From assembly GCF_001039355.2 (NCBI RefSeq), contig NW_019775762.1, forward strand, positions 124,001 to 188,000: a stretch of 64,000 nucleotides of DNA, written 5' to 3'. The notes beneath the pieces are model-generated. The model was given only the letters and a program-made list of their open reading frames with translations. It did no database searches and was not told the origin of the DNA. Below, piece after piece: positions 13,101 to 26,900 of the stretch (position 1 is its first letter; each line of letters opens with the position of its first letter). A program made the position numbers and the translations under genes. The DNA comes from Lingula anatina. Its lineage: Eukaryota > Brachiopoda > Lingulata > Lingulida > Lingulidae.

Positions 13101-16100
13101 TTTTTTTTATCCAATAGTCTCTCAAATTTGTCCCATTACTGTAAACCACTTGGGCAGTTTACCAACATCATCTGTTCCATTTCTGTTCTATTAAATTTGA
13201 CTGTTTTATTGACTTATATAAATAATTCTGATAATAAAATTATCATATTCAGAAAAAAAAACAGGTTTCATAAGAAACATGCTCCAACTATCCCTGTGCT
13301 CTGTGGGGTTTTGTTGAGGTTCCATCATGATACAGAAAAGCTGCCATGTTATTAAGTGACACAAAGTTAAATAAAAAAGTCCATGGTAGTTGTATCAGTA
13401 TAAACCAGTAAGTTAAAGTTAGTTGTTAAAAAAAAATTCAAAATATAATTTAAACTTACCCTCATCTGCAACATGTTTGTAGCAGAACATATTCTCGTAA
13501 TCTTAAATCTACCAACTGGTAGATTTTCACATTAGTGACATATTAGAAAATTTTAGAGGGATTTTTAATTAGTGACTTACTCTATTTCTTGGGTTTCCTC
13601 AAGTTGGGATTAAGGTTAAAGGTCAAGGCAGCTTTTCTGTGAGTTCTGAGCCTCATACAAATCCCCAGAGAAGATAATTATTGAAAAGAAGGGAAGAAAA
13701 CTACCAAATCTGACACATACATCTCTAACCTGGCTAATACCAGAACAAATGAAACGAATAGTTGCTCCAATCAACGCTGTCTGCTGCTTGGGTTCTTCAA
13801 CACGGACCACAATGATATCTGTTCCTATAATAGTGGAAAGTGAATGGTGACAATTTGTTAAGAAAACATTAAAAAATCTACCCCGAGCTTGAAGTCCAAA
13901 GCACGCCATCTCTATTTTACACCCTAGTCATGACTGTCACTGTAAAATGTGAGACTTGTTCACAACAACAGTCAGAAACACATATCCAATTATTTTGTAA
14001 AAGGCCAAGTACTGTACTTTATTATATAAAACATTCTAGACTAACATTTGTGATAGGTGCAGTAGACGTATATCAAAAATCAAAACTAAAGCTATTAAAA
14101 CTACAGAACATAAAATGTCATGATTGCCTGCTTCTTGGGTGTTTCCTCAAAAAGAAATTGAACAATTTTCTAGACTTTTGGTAACATCAAAGAACTCCAA
14201 TTTGTACATTGCAACCACACTGTTTCAATGAGAATTACTTTTCATTATCAGTAGAAAAATATCATGAAATCATAATAAATCAGATCAATATTAGGTTAAT
14301 GTAATCAACTACATCAGATCAATTGAATCAATATTAGGCAATCATCAGAAGTCAAATCAATTATGTCAAACTAATGATTACATCAAATCAGTGGTTGTCA
14401 ATAGTTAATTATCACCATAAATCACATCACTTACTGACTCTGACTTGCAGTCTAGCTGTGTCACTCTTACTCCCTCCGTCCACTGTGGACACAGTACAAA
14501 TATACTCTCCCTGGTCAGGTTGCTGGACATCGCGGATGGTCAGTGAGTTATCATTGGCTACGTTGGCTCTTTGGGGTAGAGCAAGACCTCCTGAACGAGT
14601 CCAGCGCACCGTGAAAACTCCTGGTCCCCGCGCTGAGCAGTCGAATCGCACCGTGCTGCCCACATACTCCGTAATACTCTTTGGGACAACCTGAACATCA
14701 GGGACAACTGTGCGAAGAGAAAAGTCAGATATTGAAAGTATAAAATTGTGCGGTTCAGAAATAAGATGTTCCATGTTTCTGTGAAGAGGTTTGGTCAGAA
14801 TTAGTCAACAATAAGTGCATTAATAGAGTGAAATATGATAGTACTCTGTTACCAAGATATGTTCCTCTTAAGATTTATTCAATAACATTTAACTGACATT
14901 GCCTTTCTACATTATCTGAATAAAAACAAATCATCTCTCATTCACTCTCTCTCTCACCAATAACTGGAGTACATCTACTCCCTGCCTGGCGTGGATTGCC
15001 CTGATATCCATTAGCACATCTGGAATATGATTTCAAAATCTATCAGAGGACCTCAAAGCACAATGAAAGATTTGTTGAGAAACTAAATGCTTTCTGTGTA
15101 AAAAGCAAAACAATCAATGAGAAATTGTATGCTTTTACAGATTTTATTTCAGTTCTAAGAATCAATAACTCTTAAAAATTTATAGAAGTAGTGATGTTCT
15201 GAGTGCAGACAATGTGCCTGTTCATAAGAATAAAACTGCGAGCAGAGGGCAAAATAATTCAAGAAACACCAGGAGCACAGCTATATATGGGAGAACCTGG
15301 GGTCAACAGCGCAATATTTTTGGGAAAATCCAGAAGGCTCTCATCTCCAACTGACCTTTCACAGTTCCTGCCTACATATCCTACAGGACACTGGTCACAT
15401 GTGACTTGACCATCAGGGTCCAAGTGACAGGTCCTGGAGAACCTGAAATAAAGACATATTACAGACAATATTCAGAATTTCAACTCAATTACCTGAACAT
15501 GTTGAATGGCTTTAATCATTTGAGAATTTGCAATTCGTTTATTTGATAACAAATAATTTTTTAAAAAATGGACAATGCAATATGAAAAGATGTATGTCTT
15601 AAAACATAAAGATCTCTTAATATATCAATTTAGAGTTAAAAATATGTGACCGACCAAAAAAACCAATACATTTCCTTAATAAAACTACTAGAAATGTGTA
15701 GCACTGTCACTCACTGGTTGGATGGAATGGTCAGAGGACAAGGACATGGTCGACAGTCATTGGGTGTTCCTATGGTAGCATCGCCATAGTAACCATCAAT
15801 ACAACGGTCACAGCGCGCACCCTCCGTATTGTGTTGGCAGTTCTTTGTGGAGAGAAAAAAGTAGCATTAAATCTGGTTATTGTTGAAAAAAGTTAATAAG
15901 ATACATGTGTACAAAAGAGGGGCTTTAAACTTTAAAAAAATAATTAAAACAGGTAAATTGCTGAAAAGACATAAGGACAGGCTGTTCTGTTTCAGTACCC
16001 ACCACACAAATGCCTGCCTCCCTATTGCAAGCTGAATAAAATCAACCATATTTTTACAAAGTGAATGGGCTCTTAATTACATTAGCAGGCTGGACACTAT

Positions 16101-17987
16101 GTAATTCTATTCCTAATACCTACCAGACATATTCCAGTCTCCTCGTTGCAGGCAGAGGCATGCCCATGACATTCACATCTCGTACACCTTCCAAGCGGGT
16201 AGCTAGGATCTGCAATTCTGGTATAGCCAGGGGCACACAGCTGAAATATCACTCGTTATTCTTTAGTCTGTCTCTTTCTTCTTTTATTATGACATAAAAT
16301 GTTGCCAGGTCTTATAATAAAAATATAAGGCAACAATAACATGAAAATTATAATAAAATTATTTTCATGCTGAGCATTTTACTAATAGATATATTTTTCT
16401 TCAGTTACTTAAATTTGAATTTTTTATTACTACAATTATTTTCATTACCATAGTAATTATCATGATGATCTTTAAGATAACCAGCTTGATTATCACTACT
16501 TTTTACTAATAATTATCATTTACATTACTATCATAACTAATTTTATAATTTTTATAATTTATTTCATTAACTTCGATTATTATAATTATTATTTTATTAT
16601 TATTACCTGACAAGAGAGGCCAGAGTAGCCCTGTGGACAGGAGCAATCCTCCACCATGGGCACCTGTTGCTGACCATTGTTCTGTGGGACTGCAGTGTCC
16701 AGGCTCAAATCTCTCAACGTCGCAAGACCCATGAGGGTGTGGTACGTAGCACGGATCAAGATGGCGTCCAATTTGGCGAGAACGGCCATGAAGTCTTTCC
16801 TGGTGATGGGCTGGCGGTCTCGCCTGTTGAAGCTGGACTGAAGTGAAATTGAATCACAGGGTTCATGAAATTTTGTAATTATATCATTGTTGAAACTGTC
16901 AAGTGTAAAAGGTGTTGAACAAAAATATTTAGTGCTAACAACTGTCATAATTCCCTACCAACCAGTTAGCTACAAATTCTAAAATAATTTCATTCATTCT
17001 TTCACAAGCAAACAAGACATCCAACACCATCTGAAATATTACTTCAGTCAATAAAAAGGTCAAAATAGCTAGCAGTTTAGGCAACTCACTTCTGTCATAG
17101 GTATTTCAAACCTTCTGCTCTCCTCAGGTCTGGTACCTGGACGGAATAGATGGTACAGACGCATTTCTCCACTCTAGGTTTAAAGATAAATAACTTTTAA
17201 TGACATAAATGAATAAACAAATATAATTAATTATTTACTGAAAAAGAGACTAAACAAACAGATCATTCCAAATAAAGATAAGACTTTCTTCCCATAATAA
17301 TATTTATTATACAAACATTCACTTTGTTCCAAACTTGGTGCCAGTAAGCACTGTATAATTGCAGATGAATATAAAATGTATTAAATGTATTCTGTAATGC
17401 TAAAGTTCCATATGCCCCAGTCCTTGTCTCACAGTTAATGCCCCCCCTCCTCCCTCTCTTTCTTCCTCTCCTGTAGTTAAAAATATCATCTTACAATCAG
17501 CTCCAAGTCCACATCATTAATGGATCTGCCTGCATCCTGGGCCACACTGTATGACAGGAAAAACTTCAGTTTGTTGCCATAGGAAAGAGTCTACGGAAAA
17601 AAAATTATATGTAATTAAATATATAGATTACAGGGGCAGATTTAGAGATATTTTCTGACAGTCTTCCAAATTCTCTTTGTTGATCCAACTTTCATTTTTG
17701 ACTGTCTTCCACTAGAATAAGATAGATTACAGTTAATGTAAACATGAAAAAATCTGATCGTCTTCTGGAAGACCCAGAAGACGGCATCCATCCATCCCTG
17801 GATTATGAATATCAGAAAATTTGAATTTGATCAGTTTTCAACACATAAAATAAAACTGTATATAACTAGATTAACAGATCACAAATTTATTTATTGACTT
17901 TATTCATTGTTTCTGTTCATTTTACCCATGTAAAAGTCTATTGAACATTTTATATGGATTTTAGACTATGAATATATTTATTATTAA

Positions 17988-18027
<40 letters not shown>

Positions 18028-20954
18028 TCACCTGATCTCCTCTGAACCGAGGAGGAAGATGGAAGAACAGACTTTCTCGCTCTCTTTGCACATCATTAAA
18101 TTGGTTGAATGTGATTTCCTGTCCGCTGACCACAAAGCCGTCTGTGATTTGGCGTGACAGTCTACTGTTGGTCAGCATGAAGTTATGGCTGCCATCACTG
18201 GAAAACTGGGGTCGTATCTAGGGAAAGGAATGAACACTAATTTGGAAATATTGCTTTATGGTCTTTCTCTTTTCGGTGTTTTTCTCTCTTTCATTCACAT
18301 ACACAAATCCCTCCTCACTCTCGCTCTTTCTCTCTCTCTATTACACACACACACACACACACACATACTTGTCTATGTGTACCAACCGAGGACATCAGCA
18401 CAACACCATACAACCGAGGACATCTTATTCCTTGGTTAAATCAAAATAAAAACATTCAATTTAGGGTAAAATCTATTCGAGTATGAATGTTATAAATTAA
18501 TTTTTTATAAAAACTAATTTTTTGCTGACAAGAATTTTACATTCTAACCGAGGACACACACGGACACACACACGGACAGACACTACACATTACAACCGAG
18601 GACATGCATGCATCTACATGTAATAATGATTGTACTTTTAATGCAAAGCAAATTTTATATAGCGTTACTTTGCAGCAATTCACATTTTTATGAAATTCTT
18701 TCATATTTAAGGTAAATTCCAAAATAACACCAGAGGTGATGATTAAATGAACAGTTATACAATATTTAATGCTGGGCTTTGCCACTTTTTTAGAATTGAA
18801 GATTATGAGATAAAACATCAATTAATTTAGGAAAAGAAAGGATACTGATGAAATAAAATAAAAGACCAAAGAAATTCGTTTTCAAACATTTTATTTTCAT
18901 AATGCTTATTTTCTATTTAGCACTCTTTTATTATCATGAATTTTATATTTTGATAACACAAAGTGTCGTCCATTGGATACAGACTTGAACAGTACACAAT
19001 TTTACAATTGAGGACATCATGCCAGCAGCACCCAAAATTGTGCTTTCTTCCAATTTGATGCAATATTATATAATGCTTAACAGCATAATGATCATCAATT
19101 TTTTATAATAAAATATTAGTATCATGAATATTCAGAAAATGTGACTAGCAAAGGTTTTCAGGTTCATGGAACTCCAAAGTCATACTTTGAAAATGCTAAA
19201 TGTATACAAGAGAGCACTGTACTGAAATGGGTTTCTTTCCATTTTTAACTTTTTTACATAAAATAATACAGTTTANNNNNNNNNNNNNNNNNNNNNNNNN
19301 NNNNNNNNNNNNNNNNNNNNNNNNNNNNNNNNNNNNNNNNNNNNNNNNNNNNNNNNNNNNNNNNNNNNNNNNNNNNNNNNNNNNNNNNNNNNNNNNNNNN
19401 NNNNNNNNNNNNNNNNNNNNNNNNNNNNNNNNNNNNNNNNNNNNNNNNNNNNNNNNNNNNNNNNNNNNNNNNNNNNNNNNNNNNNNNNNNNNNNNNNNNN
19501 NNNNNNNNNNNNNNNNNNNNNNNNNNNNNNNNNNNNNNNNNNNNNNNNNNNNNNNNNNNNNNNNNNNNNNNNNNNNNNNNNNNNNNNNNNNNNNNNNNNN
19601 NNNNNNNNNNNNNNNNNNNNNNNNNNNNNNNNNNNNNNNNNNNNNNNNNNNNNNNNNNNNNNNNNNNNNNNNNNNNNNNNNNNNNNNNNNNNNNNNNNNN
19701 NNNNNNNNNNNNNNNNNNNNNNNNNNNNNNNNNNNNNNNNNNNNNNNNNNNNNNNNNNNNNNNNNNNNNNNNNNNNNNNNNNNNNNNNNNNNNNNNNNNN
19801 NNNNNNNNNNNNNNNNNNNNNNNNNNNNNNNNNNNNNNNNNNNNNNNNNNNNNNNNNNNNNNNNNNNNNNNNNNNNNNNNNNNNNNNNNNNNNNNNNNNN
19901 NNNNNNNNNNNNNNNNNNNNNNNNNNNNNNNNNNNNNNNNNNNNNNNNNNNNNNNNNNNNNNNNNNNNNNNNNNNNNNNNNNNNNNNNNNNNNNNNNNNN
20001 NNNNNNNGGGGGGGGTGCCAGACATTTAAGCCACTTAAAATGAATGCAATTTAGCGAGTATCCCTGAGGAGATTGATCGATCCAGCTAGTTTTCTAGGAT
20101 GATAAGAACACTCCCCAAGAGTATATCTATCGATAGTATATTTATTGTGATATCTGACAAAACCTACTGGTTGGGTGATCTGGTGAGAGGACAGGGACAT
20201 GGCTGACAGTCAGATGGTGTCCCTCTAGTGGCATCACCATAGTAACCTGGAGCACAGCGCTCACACTGGTCTCCGACAGTGTTGTGTTGACAAGCCTGAG
20301 AAAGAGAAATCATAATCTGAGATCATACTGGGGTGATGACAATATAATTCAATACAGGTTTATGTGAAAAAGAAAACCATCTCTCAGCCAATATTACAAA
20401 AACACACAAAATATACAAACAGCATATATGCCAAATACTATGCATGCAATATCTGGAAGTTACTTTTGCACATTTTGGTGACAGAATTTTCATGATATAT
20501 CTATAACTTTACCATACTGTAACTGTATTATTACTATGTAGTAAATTAATACTATCTGTATGTATCATGCATTGTTCCTGTGCTATCATAATTGTATCTT
20601 TGTTTGCAATGTCACTGGTGTAACTAACTCATTATTGTTTAGTTACTGTAAAGTTGCTGTATTATAAAGTGTCATTATTGTATTGATACTGTATAGTGTA
20701 TTACCCTGCAAACTCCATTCTCTGGGTCACAATCATTGGAATGTCCATTACATTGACATGGTTCACACAGACCAAGGTACAGACCACCTCTGGTTCTAGT
20801 ATAGCCCTGGGCACAGTCCTAGAACATAAGATTATACAATTGTTTACACAGTCCTAGAACACAAGATAATATAATAACAGTTTACATTGTCCTAGAACAG
20901 AAAATGATGTAGTCTACCATGAATTTAAAGTAAAACCATAACTTGAAGAAAGTA

Positions 20955-20996
<42 letters not shown>

Positions 20997-23900
20997 CAAC
21001 TTGTCTTATAAGAGACTGGCTAACTGCATGTCCTCCTTCTCTCTATCTTTTGGTTTCTCCAATTTATACATTCAGTTTCATTCACCTTTCACTCTTTTGG
21101 CCAGAATTATCTTATATACAGATCACATAATGTATATCCTTCTTTCATATATCAATACCTGCACAAACCAAGAAATGCAGGTGGTAATTTTTCAACAGAT
21201 GGAGCCAGTGTACATCCTATTCCAGCATATGATTGGCTGAAATTCTTACCTCACAAGACAAGCCCTTGTACCCTCTAGGACAGGTGCACATCTCCACAGC
21301 TAGAGCTCTGTCCTGGCCAGTATTACGGTCCTCTGCTATGTCCATGGAGATGTCCAGCAACCTGAAAATATATGGGAAATTAGAAAGAATACAATATTGA
21401 TAAAACATTTATACAGCATGGGTATGCATGAAGTTTGTTCAAGGATTTCCATTGTCTCTGAAGGCACTGTAACATCAAACTCTGTATTTTTAGCATTCCT
21501 TCTTTAGTCACTCCTTTCAAAGTTAAATAGGCAAGTAAAATTTATCAGCTGCAACATAGAGTTACTGTGGAAGCATCTTCAATCAACAACTATAAATAGA
21601 GAGGTCATTTTCTACCATTTTTGGGTAGACCTGTCAACTATATTTTTTCAGTCTGTATTTTTTTAACATTAAGCATGGAATTATTAACTTGACCTCAGAA
21701 TTTAAATTCCTGTACAGAATTTCATACATACTCTTTTTGTTTTATAAAAGTTCATCAAATTCACAATCTCACTTATACAATTGCATGTAAATATGCAGTT
21801 TATTTGCAGATAAAACTGTCACCTGGTTTCCTGAGTTCTCCCAGTGTACGAGGCCTTAATGAGGATGGCAGACAGATCAGACAGGGCCATCATGATAAAC
21901 TCTCTGCTGGCAGGGGAACCATCAGGACGCTGCCAGAATTGCTGCAAATTGGAACAATATGGCTACAACTCTTAAAATACTACAACATTCTAAACCACAA
22001 TTTTATCAAAACTGATAGACCAAATAACATGGAATATCCATATTCCATAATATTACAACAACATCTACAGTAAACATTAAAATGAAAGACAAGATTTTAA
22101 CTGATTAATTTCTGACACATTTATGGGTATCTAAAAATGTTAAGCAAGTTACAAAACCTGTCCTAAGAGAAAATTTATAAAGAGGACAATCTTATTTTAA
22201 CCATATTACATAATGTACCACTGACAACTTACCTCATAGAAAGGCACTTGGAAGGACTGCTTAGTTCCAGACAACATGACGTCACTGTGTCTGTATGTCA
22301 ATGTGATGTCATTACCCTGAAATGAATAAGTGTTATGTCATCATTCTTAACTAAATGTGTCATGTCATTACCCTGAAATAAATTAATACAATGTCACAGC
22401 CCTAAAACAAATGTATGATGTCATTATCTTGCATATAAGTAAGTGATGTCATATTCCTTAAACTTAATAAAGTTGCGTATGATGTCATACCTTTTAAACA
22501 GATATGTGTGATGTTATTTCCCTGGAAATAATAAAGTTTTAAGAAGTTTTGTGTGTATGCAAGATATACCAATTCTGTCTCTCCTGTTCTCATGGTATAA
22601 GTAATATTGAAGCACTATCACTTACCACAATGATGACATCAGGCTCAGTGGTGGGAGCATCTCCAAGGTCAGAGAAGGAGATGGTGAACCTCAAGTTACC
22701 ACCATAGGCCGTCACCTAGAATAACAATTTTTATATGCATTGGTTTTTTACCTTGTAGCATCTAATATAAGGAACAGTGAAGTTGTTTCGATGGCATTTT
22801 CACTGCTTGAGATTTGTTGCTACTTTTATGTTAGACAGTTATTGAGACCATGGCAATAATAAAAGATAGATCTGAGTCTGTACATAAAAAGTCAAACATT
22901 GCATTCATCAAAAGGTCTGTACTATAAAGATATCAAAATTCTTATCAGACTTAGTATGATAAAATGCATACAATATCAATACAAAAAACATTATATAATA
23001 GCACCAATAACAAACCCATATAACTCACCCTGTCCCCAAGGAATTTCTGTGGCAGAGACCAGTAGTAAGTGTCCTGAGGCAGGCTGAGCAGGTTCCTATA
23101 GACCAGTGACCGACTGGCAGTGTCCACTACCATCCCCTGGTCATACTGCTGGTCATTCCTCTCAGTGGTCAGTTTAAATCCTTGGGTGTCAAAGGTAGAA
23201 AATACAGCACTGATCTGGAAAATAACACAATCGGGGACATATAATTCCATTTGAAATGCCTTTCTTACAAAACACATATCTAAAATTGTAGTTCATTTAT
23301 AATAAACAAAATTAATACAGAAAAAATTTTGTTCTACTTCAGTTTCAGCCCTATTTTTCTTGTTATCAAACAAGAGAAATGTTTTATTTAATTGGACACA
23401 TAACGATTTAGTAGACTTTACATTTGGTCCAAAATTTTAGACCAATTTAAAAACATTCAATTATGAAATCATCCAAAGGAGATAAACAGTGACCAGAAAT
23501 TGAACAAATTTACAAAATCCACTGGCCTGGCCACAGTTTAACTGGCATCTGGCAGATGACCAGTGTTACTGTCCCAAACTGACACGAGATCCTATGTGTA
23601 CCAACCTGGGCCCTGTTCCATGTTGTACTGTCACATACTCTGGTGACTGCACTACAGAAGCAGGATATACAGCCGTATGGATTGTTCTCTGATAGGAAAA
23701 ACGTGTTGGCCTTGCACCTGTCACAGTATGGCCCCTCTGTGTTCTCCTGAGTGATTGAAAATATAAGCCAAAAAGGATCATTTGCTATTCATAACAAAGT
23801 TCAACAAGGGAAGACCAATCTATATTATAAAGCTTTTAATTATGTAATTTTGTATTTGTATGTCATTTATATCATCATTCAAAATTTTACATCATGGGAC

Positions 23901-26900
23901 AGATGTTTTGTTGTGGTTTCACCCTCTTTGTGTGACATGTCAAACAGACCATTTGATTCTATGTGCAGTGTCAAAGCTTTAACTAGCCCACAAACTTATA
24001 CCAATGCCAAGTTTGCATCATGGTGTATTACTTGTTAAAGGAAAGAATAAAAACACTAAAATAATGGTGTACGCAGATTGCCTTGTGCACCAACATGACG
24101 CAATTATTGTTATTTAACCAACCACCGAACAAGATAACCTACCAGAGACCTGACACAAACACCCACCTTACACAAACATTGTCCTCGTCCATCTGGTTGT
24201 GGTAAGCGACTGCCAGCTGCATTACATGTCACTTAAGTAGAAAATATAAATAAATACATAAATAAATAAAAACAAGCAGCTTTTCAAAAAAAATTTATCT
24301 CATAAAAATGGAGAAAATAGTGCAAAACTTAGTGAAAGGTAAGCACTAAACAAGTTTGTTAACTTTTACAATACATTGAATGGTTCATGGACATTTACCT
24401 TTTCTTAAATTATAAATAATATTTTCTATATATAGAGTTAAATAATTAACAGTCTTTAAATTATTAATAGTTAACAACATGACATGTTCCAATACCAGAT
24501 TCTGTCACCTAGAGTGTACCTACCAGTAATTGCGACACAGCGACTTCCTCTGCGTTGGTAGCCTGGGGCACAGTCACGGCACAATCTGCCCTGGTATCCC
24601 GTGGGGCAGCTGCGACATCTCACCTGTCCATCTCCCTCTACATAACATTCTCTGGAATTGCTGAAACAGACAAGAAAAAAACTTATAAAGCAAGCTCTAT
24701 AGAAATTGATTCACAACTGCCAAAACAGATCTGATCTAACTTCTTCTAGCACTGCTAACATGTGAAATTGTAGCAAACAAAAGACACTAGCCCTTCCCTA
24801 AAGTTGCTTCAAAGTGCTACATGTAAATGCTTCACTCAATGTCTTTAAACCAAGAAGCACGCCTGGTCACATAATAGCTTCAAGTAAATCAGAGTCATAA
24901 ACAACTTGACAGCAAATAAGGGGTCAATGGGCAGTTAACAGTCTGGATGAAACATACAGCAAATCAAGGGCACTAATTAGTACTATTTCCCCCTCAATTA
25001 TCCTAAAAATAGGTCCTTTACACCAGTACCTGATTATGACCATAAACTGTCCTTGAGGGTCACTGACAGTTAACCTGGCTATTAAAGGCTGTCAACCTAG
25101 GCCTACTTTTATCTCCATTTAATCAATAAATAGAACTATGTGGTCTATTTTTTTCATTTACAAAAACGAAAAAAAAAAAACAGTCAAGAGACACAAAAGT
25201 AAATGTTGTTTGTTACAGTACTACTAATCATTATTATCATTTTTCTTTTTTCTTAACTTAAAATGACTCTCCAAATACCATGGCTCTTTATTTTTAATAG
25301 AATGGTCCAGAATAGACTCACTATTAAATTCTCTCACCTTTAACTTTCACTACAAAGTACAAATAGTGATTATACTTACGGGTTTCTGGGGTCAGTCAGT
25401 GGACAAGGACACACCAAGCAGTCCCCAGGTGTCCCTCTCCTAGCATCACCATAGAAACCAGGCTTACACCTCTCACAGTTGTTTCCTTCTGTGTTGTGTT
25501 GACAGTTCTGGTGAGAAAATATATTGTAGAAGTAATTTTTGAGTTTATTATTAATATTATAATATCAAAATTCTGCATGGAAGTTGCTCTATATTAATCT
25601 TGAATCCTAATGGAGAAAAGATACACAGAAATTCAAAACATTCCTATTAAACTGACTTGAACTGTTAATATCAAGATTATTTCAAAATAATCTCTCCGAT
25701 AATGATGGAGGCAAGTAAACAGTATTCTAAGAATTACAGGACACATATACTTACAATACAGACTCCCCTGTCAGAGTCACACTGGTTGGAGTGGCCATTA
25801 CAGTTACATCCCACACACTGGCCCAGGTAACGGTTCCCTGATGGCATACGGCGGAAACCTTGGGCACATTGCTGAAATAACATCAGCACATCAGTTTGGA
25901 TAGTGTGGAAAATTCCGGGGATGGAAAAATTTTATGAACTAACACAAGTGTAACCTTTTTTTAAGTATTGACTACAGTCTTTGCTAAAAAAAATGAATGT
26001 ACTGGCCCTGCAAGGCACATCAAACGCACCAAAGCAAAATAGTTACCAGTAAGTAAACAAACTGTCAAAATTTCTTGACCAAGCAATAATTTTCCTGTCA
26101 AATGACCTATGGTTGAGGCGCCATACTCTAATTCAGACAATTCATTTGTAATTTTTCAAAACAATTTCATTACACAAAACATTTACAAGATATTTATTCA
26201 TTCCAAACCAAATATCTGTCATTTTGTTATTAATAAGAGGAAGGGCTTAGCAGGCTTATATTACACCAATCACATCATTTATACATTTTATACATCGTTT
26301 ATACACATAATTTCCTACAACATACTAATTAAGAGAAATAAAGTGGGATCAAAAATGTCTTTTCTGGTTGTACCTCACAGGAAGTTCCAGTATACCCAGT
26401 AGGACAGGCGCACTCTTCCACCAAGAAGGCGCGGCCACGTCCAGTATCCGTGGTCACTGCTGTGTCCAGGAACACATTGCCCAGTCTGGAGGAAGAAAAG
26501 AAATTTGATTAAAAACTCGTATTCTTACAGAAACTTATCAAGTAATTCTTTTTCATTAACAAGGGAACGTTCTAACATCGTTGCTTAAATTTTCCCTTCA
26601 TATCATTTCATAGTGTTTATTTTTATTTTTTGTGTCATTATAAGTTATGAATAACAAATAAATTAGTTACTATCATTCATTTTACCATGACAGCTAACAA
26701 CTGGACCATAATTTCTGCCATAGACAACACAAAAACATAACTTTCATACACTGACCTGACTTCAGTCTGGAAGGTGTCATAGCTTCCCCTTATCATAATA
26801 TACTCCAGGTTCTGTAGCACCGTCATGATGTCTGCCCTGGAGGCAGGAGAAGGAACTGTCTGGTCACCACGACGAGGGGTTTCAGAAGTTGTCCATGCAC

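Larger units (their letters stand above)
8569..13729 (-). other. HSPG2: 5.2-kb intron inside Ig 2
   Basis: A+T-rich. Holds the TTAA foldback element (9830-10174), an (ACAG)n tract and the foldback at 12066-12232. A locally G+C-richer stretch (about 12230-12660) may be an older element, but I could not define its ends. No coding exon found on either strand. Confidence 0.85.
18218..20167 (-). other. HSPG2: Intron region with gap and missing exons
   Basis: 18218-19275 shows no cysteine-rich coding, only the (CA)n / ACCGAGGACAT tract. 19276-20007 is N. 20008-20120 is a family B element fragment. The three exons needed here are therefore most likely within the N run. Confidence 0.8.

Noticed and set aside
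19200-20054. Open frames of 250-284 codons across the N run
   Set aside because: Made almost wholly of unknown bases; no evidence of coding.
22277-22284. Perfect TGACGTCA (cAMP response element)
   Set aside because: Lies within the coding part of a LamB exon far from any promoter; likely chance.
23566-23781. Long minus-strand frame over the LE exon of unit 2
   Set aside because: It is the shifted frame; the cysteine pattern and splice phases support the other frame.
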